DNA of 64,000 bases, from contig CAZCMS010000001.1 in assembly GCA_964499935.1 (NCBI GenBank), forward strand, positions 558,001 through 622,000. Direction: 5' to 3'. The notes beneath the pieces are model-generated. The model was not told where the DNA came from. It made no database searches and saw only the letters and a list, made by a program, of their open reading frames with translations. Origin of the DNA: CALBGR01 sp964499935. GTDB lineage: Bacteria > Patescibacteriota > Saccharimonadia > Saccharimonadales > UBA4665. The first letter of the stretch is position 1; every line of letters starts with the position of its first letter. A program made the translations under genes and the position numbers. This document shows, one piece after another, positions 58,490-64,000 of this stretch.

Positions 58490-60577
58490 ATGGCAGACAA
58501 GAAAACACCAATGAATAAGATCCGCAACTTGGGCATTATCGCTCACATTGACGCGGGTAAAACAACAACAACCGAAGGTATTTTGTATCGAACAGGCTTA
58601 AGCCACAAAATTGGCGCAGTTCACGAAGGTGAGACTACGACTGACTGGATGGCTCAAGAGCGCGAACGTGGTATTACGATTGTAGCCGCTTCCGTAACCT
58701 GTTACTGGAAAGGCCACCAGATCAATATTATTGATACACCGGGTCACATTGACTTTACAGTTGAGGTAGAGCGATCACTTCGTGTACTCGACGGCGCTGT
58801 TGTAGTGTTCGACGGTAAGATGGGTGTTGAGTCACAGTCCGAGACTGTATGGCGTCAGGCTGATAAATACGGTGTTCCTCGTATCTGCTTTATTAATAAA
58901 ATCAACCAAACAGGTGGCGACTTCTACAAGTCCCTTGATACAATCCATGCTCGTCTAAGCAAGCGCGCATTCCCAATTCACCTCCCAATCGGATTCGAAC
59001 AGAGCATTAACGGTATTATCGACCTTGTAACTATGAAGGCATATACGTATAAAGAGTTCACAGACAAAGAACTTGTTGAAGGTGAAGTCCCAGAAGATAT
59101 GCTCGAGAAAGCAAAACGATACCGAAGTCTCTTGATTGAAAATGCGGTAGCCGAAGACGAGGCAATGCTCGAGAAATACTTTGAAGTTGGCGAAGAAGGA
59201 CTAAGCGAAGAAGAAATTATGAAAGCTATCCGTACCGCAGTACTTTCAGGTAGCTTCTATGCGGTGACTGGTGGCGATGGCCGTGGTGTGATCGTCGAAA
59301 AAGTACTTGATCTTGTGAATGATCTTCTTCCAGCCCCAGGCGATCGAAGTACCAATTGGGGTACTCATCCTAAGACAGGTGAAGAGATTGAGCGCAAGCA
59401 CAGCGAAACTGATCCATTTGCAGCGTTAGCATTTAAGATTACTTCTGATCCATTTGTTGGTAAGCTTGCATATTTCCGTGTATATTCCGGCAAAGTAACC
59501 GCTGGCTCGTATGTATATAACAGTTCAACTGGCGAAAAAGAACGCGTTGGCCGTATTGTGCGTCTCCAGGCTGATAAGCGCGAGGAAGTAACAGAAGTTT
59601 CAGCAGGTGATATTGCAGCTATTGTTGGCCTAAAGGGTACGACTACTGGTAATACACTCTGTGATCAGAATAATCCGATTGTCCTTGAGTCTATTGATTT
59701 CCCAGAACCACCAGTATCGATTGCAATTGAGCCAAAAACAAAAGCCGACCAAGAGAAGATGAGTCTTGCATTGCAACGCCTTGCAGAAGAAGACCCAACA
59801 TTCCGCGTTCGTGTCGACGAAGAGACTGGCCAAACAATTATCTCGGGTATGGGTGAGCTGCACCTTGAAATCCTAGTAGACCGAATGAAGCGCGAATTTA
59901 ATGTTGAGGCTAACATTGGTCAGCCTCAGGTTGCATACCGTGAAACAATCCGTAAGGATGCTGTTGAAGTGCAAGGTAAATTTGTTCGTCAATCGGGTGG
60001 TCGTGGTCAATATGGTGATGTATGGCTTCGATTGAGTCAAAACGAGGCGGGCGCTGGATTTGAGTTCATCAATTCAATTAAGGGTGGCGTTGTTCCTGCT
60101 GAATACATCAAGCCTGTACAGCAAGGTATTGAAGAGGCTATGAGCAACGGTGTATTGGCTGGCTATCCTGTCGTAGACATCAAGGCCGAACTTTACGATG
60201 GCTCATACCATGATGTTGACTCCAGTGAAATGGCATTTAAGATTGCAGGATCTATGGCGCTCCAAGAAGGCGTAAAGAAAGCAAATCCTGTACTTCTTGA
60301 GCCTGTCATGAAAGTAGTTGTGGTAACTCCAGAAGAGTTCATGGGCGAAGTTATCGGTGACCTTAACGCTAAGCGTGGTCGCATTGAAACTATGGAAGAC
60401 CTTAGCGCAGGTATTAAGGAGATTACAGCTTTCGTACCACTTGGTGAAATGTTTGGCTATACAACAAATCTTCGTTCAAATACGCAAGGTCGTGCAAGCT
60501 CAAGTATGGAACTTGACCACTACGCAGACGTACCAAGTCATGTTACCGACGCGATAGTTGCAAAAAACTCTAAATAG
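58490..60577 (+). CDS. fusA: Elongation factor G
   Basis: 695-residue translocase GTPase. G1 AHIDAGKTTTTEG, switch II DTPGHIDFTVEVERSL, G4 INKINQTG, then domains II to V with GELHLEILVDRMKREF in domain III and RGQYGDVWLRL in domain IV. Normal bacterial length. The start follows 4 nt after the small Cys ORF. It is co-transcribed with rpsL-rpsG. Confidence 0.97.
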   Translation: MADKKTPMNKIRNLGIIAHIDAGKTTTTEGILYRTGLSHKIGAVHEGETTTDWMAQERERGITIVAASVTCYWKGHQINIIDTPGHIDFTVEVERSLRVLDGAVVVFDGKMGVESQSETVWRQADKYGVPRICFINKINQTGGDFYKSLDTIHARLSKRAFPIHLPIGFEQSINGIIDLVTMKAYTYKEFTDKELVEGEVPEDMLEKAKRYRSLLIENAVAEDEAMLEKYFEVGEEGLSEEEIMKAIRTAVLSGSFYAVTGGDGRGVIVEKVLDLVNDLLPAPGDRSTNWGTHPKTGEEIERKHSETDPFAALAFKITSDPFVGKLAYFRVYSGKVTAGSYVYNSSTGEKERVGRIVRLQADKREEVTEVSAGDIAAIVGLKGTTTGNTLCDQNNPIVLESIDFPEPPVSIAIEPKTKADQEKMSLALQRLAEEDPTFRVRVDEETGQTIISGMGELHLEILVDRMKREFNVEANIGQPQVAYRETIRKDAVEVQGKFVRQSGGRGQYGDVWLRLSQNEAGAGFEFINSIKGGVVPAEYIKPVQQGIEEAMSNGVLAGYPVVDIKAELYDGSYHDVDSSEMAFKIAGSMALQEGVKKANPVLLEPVMKVVVVTPEEFMGEVIGDLNAKRGRIETMEDLSAGIKEITAFVPLGEMFGYTTNLRSNTQGRASSSMELDHYADVPSHVTDAIVAKNSK

Positions 60578-60588
60578 GTTTCATCTTT

Positions 60589-61032
60589 GTGGACTACGAA
60601 GATCAAACTCGCCGAGTTGGCTCCTATGAGGCAATTCGCTTGCTTACGGAAGTCGCAGAGTGTGACAGTGAGATATTTGGAGAAACCGCAGATATGCTCG
60701 ACGTGCCTGATGCACTGACTTATTACGAAGTAAGGCTCTTTGCTGCTACTGCACGGTATTTAGCTATGAGAAGTGAGAATAGTTCACTATTGCGTCGTGA
60801 GCATGTGGCAGATGCAAAGACGCGTCGTGTAGTAGGTGCTATCGGACAATATACTGTAGCTAAAGACGACTATTTCTCTGCTATGAATACATCGACATAT
60901 TTATTGCGTGAGTGCGGTTACCGTGGCGTTGTGGGAGGCTTAAAGTTGCGCCGAAAGGCAATTCAGGGGATCAGGCGCAGGCTTGAGGATGTTGATAATT
61001 TTGTACAGCACATTGAGAGTCAGGCAGACTAG
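60589..61032 (+). CDS. Helical hypothetical protein between fusA and tuf
   Basis: 147 residues, not recognised, rich in charged helix (SYEAIRLLTEVAECDSE, then RLFAATARYLAMRSEN and a basic C-terminal part RRKAIQGIRRRLEDVDNF). No transmembrane segment. It starts at a GTG 11 nt after the fusA stop, while tuf has its own promoter downstream, so it is the last gene of the str operon. Confidence 0.65.
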   Translation: MDYEDQTRRVGSYEAIRLLTEVAECDSEIFGETADMLDVPDALTYYEVRLFAATARYLAMRSENSSLLRREHVADAKTRRVVGAIGQYTVAKDDYFSAMNTSTYLLRECGYRGVVGGLKLRRKAIQGIRRRLEDVDNFVQHIESQAD

Positions 61033-61044
61033 CAATATTAACAC

Positions 61045-61073
61045 TTTACAAACCTCTTGAGATTAGATACTAT
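61045..61073 (+). promoter_or_regulatory. Promoter of tuf
   Basis: -35 TTTACA (61045-61050), 17-bp spacer, -10 TACTAT (61068-61073). The leader of about 60 nt ends in AAGGAGAT, a strong SD 8 nt before the tuf ATG. Confidence 0.65.
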
Positions 61074-61141
61074 AATACGGTAACTCGTGTGAGTTGTATT
61101 TATTCTCATGCTAAATAATTAATTAAGGAGATATTACATCT

Positions 61142-62326
61142 ATGGCAGATGCATTTGACCGAAGCAAACCGCATGTGAACGTTGGTACTATGGGCCACGT
61201 TGACCACGGTAAAACAACACTAACAGCTGCAATTACGCACGTACTTGCTAAGAAGCTACCAAGCGACGTTAACAAACCTCGTAACTACGATGAAATCGAC
61301 AACGCTCCAGAAGAAAAACAGCGTGGTATTACTATCGCTACTTCTCACCAAGAGTATGAAAGCGAAAAGCGTCACTACGCTCACGTGGACATGCCAGGTC
61401 ACGCAGACTACGTAAAGAACATGATTACTGGTGCTGCACAGATCGACGGTGCTATCCTTGTTGTTGGCGCAAACGACGGTCCATTGCCACAAACTCGCGA
61501 GCACGTATTGCTTGCTCGTCAGGTTGGTGTACCAAAGATCGTGGTATTCCTAAACAAGATGGACCTTGCTGATGCTGATCTTGTTGAACTTATCGAAGAA
61601 GAAGTTCGTGAACTTCTGGAGAAGAACGGCTTCGACCGCGAAGCTCCGATTATCAAGGGTTCTGCAACAAAAGCTCTTGAAGGCGATGCAGCAAGTGAGG
61701 ACGCAATCATGGAGCTCGTTAAAGCTCTTGACGAATACGTTCCAGAGCCAACGCGTGAGCTTGATAAGCCATTCCTAATGCCTATCGAAGACGTATTTTC
61801 AATCAAGGGTCGAGGTACTGTTGCTACTGGTCGTATCGAGACTGGTGTTGTAAAGATCAACGACGAAGTTGAAATCGTTGGTATCCGCGACACAAAGAAA
61901 TCTGTTGTTACCGGTATCGAAGCATTTAAGAAATCTCTTGACCAAGGTCAAGCAGGTGACAATGCAGGTATCCTTCTCCGGGGTATCGAGCGCGATGATA
62001 TCGAACGTGGTCAAGTTTTGGCGAAGCCAGGTTCTGTAACACCTCATACTGAATTCGAGTCAGAAGTGTACATCCTTACAAAAGAAGAAGGCGGTCGTCA
62101 CACTCCATTCTTCAAGGGGTACAAGCCACAGTTCTACTTCCGAACAACTGACGTTACCGGTGAAGTTGAGCTACCAGCTGACAAAGAAATGGTTATGCCA
62201 GGCGATACAATCACCTTTAAGGTGAAGTTGCTTGCACCAATTGCCATGCATCAAGGTCTAAACTTCGCTATCCGTGAAGGTGGTCGTACTGTAGGTGCTG
62301 GTGTTGTTACAAAGATCAACAAGTAA
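61142..62326 (+). CDS. tuf: Elongation factor Tu
   Basis: 394 residues delivering aminoacyl-tRNA to the ribosome. G1 GHVDHGKTTLT, switch I RGITIATSHQEYE, switch II VDMPGHADYVKN, where Met replaces the usual Cys (VDCPGHAD), and G4 LNKMDLADA. Domain III ends in NFAIREGGRTVGAGVV. One copy is visible. It is followed by a strong terminator and is transcribed from its own promoter, separate from fusA. Confidence 0.97.
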   Translation: MADAFDRSKPHVNVGTMGHVDHGKTTLTAAITHVLAKKLPSDVNKPRNYDEIDNAPEEKQRGITIATSHQEYESEKRHYAHVDMPGHADYVKNMITGAAQIDGAILVVGANDGPLPQTREHVLLARQVGVPKIVVFLNKMDLADADLVELIEEEVRELLEKNGFDREAPIIKGSATKALEGDAASEDAIMELVKALDEYVPEPTRELDKPFLMPIEDVFSIKGRGTVATGRIETGVVKINDEVEIVGIRDTKKSVVTGIEAFKKSLDQGQAGDNAGILLRGIERDDIERGQVLAKPGSVTPHTEFESEVYILTKEEGGRHTPFFKGYKPQFYFRTTDVTGEVELPADKEMVMPGDTITFKVKLLAPIAMHQGLNFAIREGGRTVGAGVVTKINK

Positions 62327-62340
62327 CACACTCACTTTCT

Positions 62341-62377
62341 AATTAAAAAGAGCCTTGTAACGAGGCTCTTTTTAATT
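62341..62377 (+). terminator. Intrinsic terminator of tuf
   Basis: A perfect 15-bp inverted repeat: AATTAAAAAGAGCCT (62341-62355) and AGGCTCTTTTTAATT (62363-62377), with a 7-nt loop and the T-run in the right arm. Confidence 0.9.
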
Positions 62378-62415
62378 GTCAGTAAATGGTATATCGTATA
62401 AAGTAGCGACACTTA

Positions 62416-62817
62416 ATGAACATGAGCATAGGCAGTATGGTGAAAGCAGAAAAACATCCAGACTTACGAATCCTAGATATATCGTTGTCACTAGAAGATG
62501 AGGCGAGTAAACTATATCTTGATGTTTTAGCCGGAGAAGCCGTGGCTCATATGGTGCACTACGGCGAGTCTTCGTTTGCAACAGTATTTACTGATGTGCA
62601 ACCACCTCCTGAAAAATTATCTATACGTGGGATCGCGGACGTAATATTGCGACGTAAGACAAATGGTGGAGGGTTTACACTTCCTGAAGAAGACCGTGCT
62701 TTGGTGGTGTTCGCAGCCAGGCAGGCTTGCGAAAAGCGCGGAGTAGAAACAGGCAGCGAGATGTTTTACCTGCACCCTTTGTCGGACGACAGTATACGCG
62801 CACTAATTAGTTCTTAG
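62416..62817 (+). CDS. Hypothetical protein between tuf and rpsJ
   Basis: 133 residues, not recognised, cytosolic. MVHYGESSFATVFTDVQPPP and RKTNGGGFTLPEEDRALVVF are the clearest segments; the pattern is mixed alpha/beta. It is separated from tuf by a strong terminator and lacks a visible SD, so it probably has its own start. A second in-frame ATG is 6 nt downstream (62422). It breaks the tuf-rpsJ junction that is adjacent in many bacteria. Confidence 0.6.
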   Translation: MNMSIGSMVKAEKHPDLRILDISLSLEDEASKLYLDVLAGEAVAHMVHYGESSFATVFTDVQPPPEKLSIRGIADVILRRKTNGGGFTLPEEDRALVVFAARQACEKRGVETGSEMFYLHPLSDDSIRALISS

Positions 62818-62837
62818 GAGTAGATATATGACAGGGC

Positions 62838-62866
62838 TGTACATTGCTCCAAGTGTGTGCTATAAT
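62838..62866 (+). promoter_or_regulatory. Promoter of the rpsJ (S10) operon
   Basis: Extended -10 TGC-TATAAT (62861-62866), with TGTACA (62838-62843) as a 4-of-6 -35 at 17 bp. The leader of about 90 nt has GACT-AA-AGTC and TCTG-N7-CAGA stems, a possible site for ribosomal-protein feedback. Confidence 0.6.
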
Positions 62867-62963
62867 TAACATCGCAAATTAAACAACAAGGTTGTTGACT
62901 AAAAGTCGTCTGTGAAAAATCAGAAGATGTTACAACAAGCTACTAATACAGGGAGATCACCTC

Positions 62964-63302
62964 ATGGCTGAAGCCAAGAAAACCGCTACAAAAGATACTA
63001 AACAAAAAATTCGTATTCGCCTTAAGGCATACGATCACAAAGTAATTGATCAGGCTGCAAAACAAATCGTAGACACAGCAATCCGTACTGGCGCTACACT
63101 TGCAGGTCCAATACCGCTTCCGACAAAGCGTAACACCTTTACCGTTATCAAAAGTCCGCACGTATATAAAAAAGGTCGTGAACAGTTTGAGATGCGCACA
63201 CACAAGCGTCTGATTGATGTATTTGAGCCTACTCCAAAGACTATTGATTCTTTGATGAATCTGAGTTTGCCTGCTGGTTGCGACGTCGAAATTAAAATGT
63301 AA
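62964..63302 (+). CDS. rpsJ: 30S ribosomal protein S10
   Basis: 112 residues. IRIRLKAYDHKVIDQAAKQI and GPIPLPTKRNTFTVIKSPHV are S10 signatures, with KKGREQFEMRTHKRLIDVFE following. S10 also binds NusB in antitermination. It has a short Lys/Thr/Ala N-terminal extension. GGGAGATC provides the SD. It should head the S10 ribosomal operon. Confidence 0.96.
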   Translation: MAEAKKTATKDTKQKIRIRLKAYDHKVIDQAAKQIVDTAIRTGATLAGPIPLPTKRNTFTVIKSPHVYKKGREQFEMRTHKRLIDVFEPTPKTIDSLMNLSLPAGCDVEIKM

Positions 63303-63346
63303 GAAATTACACATAAATTATTGTTTGCAGTAGTTAGGATATTGTA

Positions 63347-63859
63347 ATGAGATCAATCATATTCAAAGCGCCGGACGAAAGCATCGAGGGATACGCAGTT
63401 CGCCTAGAAGAAGACGATCCTCTTGAAGACACTCTCGGTGCAGTGTTGTCCTATTATTATGCTGGTGAAAATCCAGATTGCACAACACCTGATCGCATTG
63501 ATGCGATTTCTGTTGCGTTACAAGGTATCAAGACTGGAAGTGAAGACTTGGGACATTTTGATCTAACGATTGACGAGGCGACGATCGCAGCAGAATCCCT
63601 TGCAAAAAATGCAGCTGAATCCCTTATACAGAAGGGGAGAAGAGCTGATGAATCTCCAGAGGAAAGAACCAAGAGAATTAAGAACGAACAAATCCTCCAC
63701 TATGCGCTTAAGATAAAGAGCCTTACAGCTATTAAAAATATAGTTGAGCGAGGGTTTCTTACAGGCGAAGCAACAGCAGATGCGTATAAGGGTAAGGATT
63801 TCTTCAGCGTAGTTAGAAGAAGTCCGGTAGTGGATGAATCACAAGTCGCTTCAACCTAA
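63347..63859 (+). CDS. Hypothetical protein downstream of rpsJ
   Basis: 170 residues, not recognised, acidic N-terminus and helical C-terminal half (KNAAESLIQKGRRADESPEE). It occupies the place where rplC (L3) is usual. A gap of 44 nt after rpsJ and no visible terminator suggest co-transcription. Confidence 0.6.
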   Translation: MRSIIFKAPDESIEGYAVRLEEDDPLEDTLGAVLSYYYAGENPDCTTPDRIDAISVALQGIKTGSEDLGHFDLTIDEATIAAESLAKNAAESLIQKGRRADESPEERTKRIKNEQILHYALKIKSLTAIKNIVERGFLTGEATADAYKGKDFFSVVRRSPVVDESQVAST

Positions 63860-63900
63860 ATTGATTCCTGAACTCCTTTATGCTTAACTAGAGAGTAATC

Positions 63901-64000
63901 ATGGCAAAAACAAAAACTAAGACAACACCAAAAGTTACTAAGCGTGCAAAGCGAACAGACGATGATCCTTACGATGGTGTGTTTGCACTCAAGTTAGCAC
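63901..64000 (+). CDS. Partial ORF cut by the window end, Lys-rich N-terminus
   Basis: Starts with MAKTKTKTTPKVTKRAKR and continues DDDPYDGVFALKLA to the window end. The basic tail resembles extensions of ribosomal proteins in this lineage, but the visible 33 residues do not identify it. It is in the S10 operon region. Confidence 0.5.
   Translation, partial: MAKTKTKTTPKVTKRAKRTDDDPYDGVFALKLA

Noticed and set aside
1..64000. CRISPR array or insertion sequence
   Set aside because: No regularly spaced direct repeats, cas genes or transposase-like ORFs were seen anywhere in the window.

Overview
The window reads as a chromosomal piece of a host-dependent, streamlined bacterium of the Patescibacteria/CPR type, most likely Saccharibacteria (TM7). 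This is inferred from gene content, the moderate-to-low GC, very tight packing and the many small lineage-specific ORFs. It could not be confirmed by search. TGA is used as a stop codon, so the recoded Gracilibacteria/Absconditabacteria are excluded. The sequence is core chromosome. No integrase, transposase, phage gene or CRISPR array was seen.

Layout. 1-5.8 kb: a possibly truncated GC-rich ORF, paired hairpins, a cupin, DNA polymerase III alpha (dnaE) and a membrane-tethered CAP-domain protein. 5.8-19 kb: a TrmH-type methylase, a type IV pilus assembly ATPase, an alpha/beta hydrolase, malic enzyme, phosphoglycerate mutase, ribosomal protein L19, a large surface SGNH hydrolase with a small membrane partner, a GC-rich cassette with 14-bp inverted repeats, RNase HII-DUF1653-YraN, and an M1 aminopeptidase. 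19-31 kb: nusA behind a probable attenuator, clpC behind a perfect CIRCE operator, a membrane HExxH protein, radA, a class A penicillin-binding protein, tyrS, a lysine-tailed methyltransferase and a phosphoribosyltransferase. 31-42 kb: recG, a hypothetical gene, rsmD, tRNA-Leu(UAG), two more SpoU/TrmH methylases, three tandem small membrane proteins of unusual composition, a G5/DUF3761 surface protein, an SPFH protein and a hydrolase. 42-50 kb: a 6S-like structured RNA, a histidine-rich leader ORF, hisS, tig, clpP (a second perfect CIRCE), and a divergent four-gene set for the last steps of phenylalanine and tyrosine synthesis. 50-64 kb: rpoB-rpoC-rpsL-rpsG-fusA-tuf-rpsJ, with lineage-specific small ORFs between the conserved genes.

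How it fits together. Most of the window is information processing (replication, transcription, translation, rRNA/tRNA modification) and protein quality control (tig, clpP, clpC, the last two sharing an HrcA-type operator). A second theme is the cell surface: PBP1A, SGNH hydrolase, CAP, G5/DUF3761, the pilus ATPase and the membrane HExxH protein fit an organism that lives attached to a host cell. Metabolism is sparse: malic enzyme, phosphoglycerate mutase and the late aromatic amino acid steps.

Most striking observations. (1) The RNA polymerase beta-prime subunit has lost every cysteine of both zinc sites, and its trigger loop reads SLDSKH where bacteria have TMRTFH. (2) About fifteen genes have a -10 hexamer only 6-10 nt before the start codon, which predicts leaderless mRNAs and corrects several start codons. 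(3) CIRCE operators overlap the clpC and clpP promoters. (4) Candidate attenuators precede nusA and hisS. (5) A 6S-like RNA and a structured str-operon leader are visible. (6) Several GC-rich small-gene cassettes look acquired.
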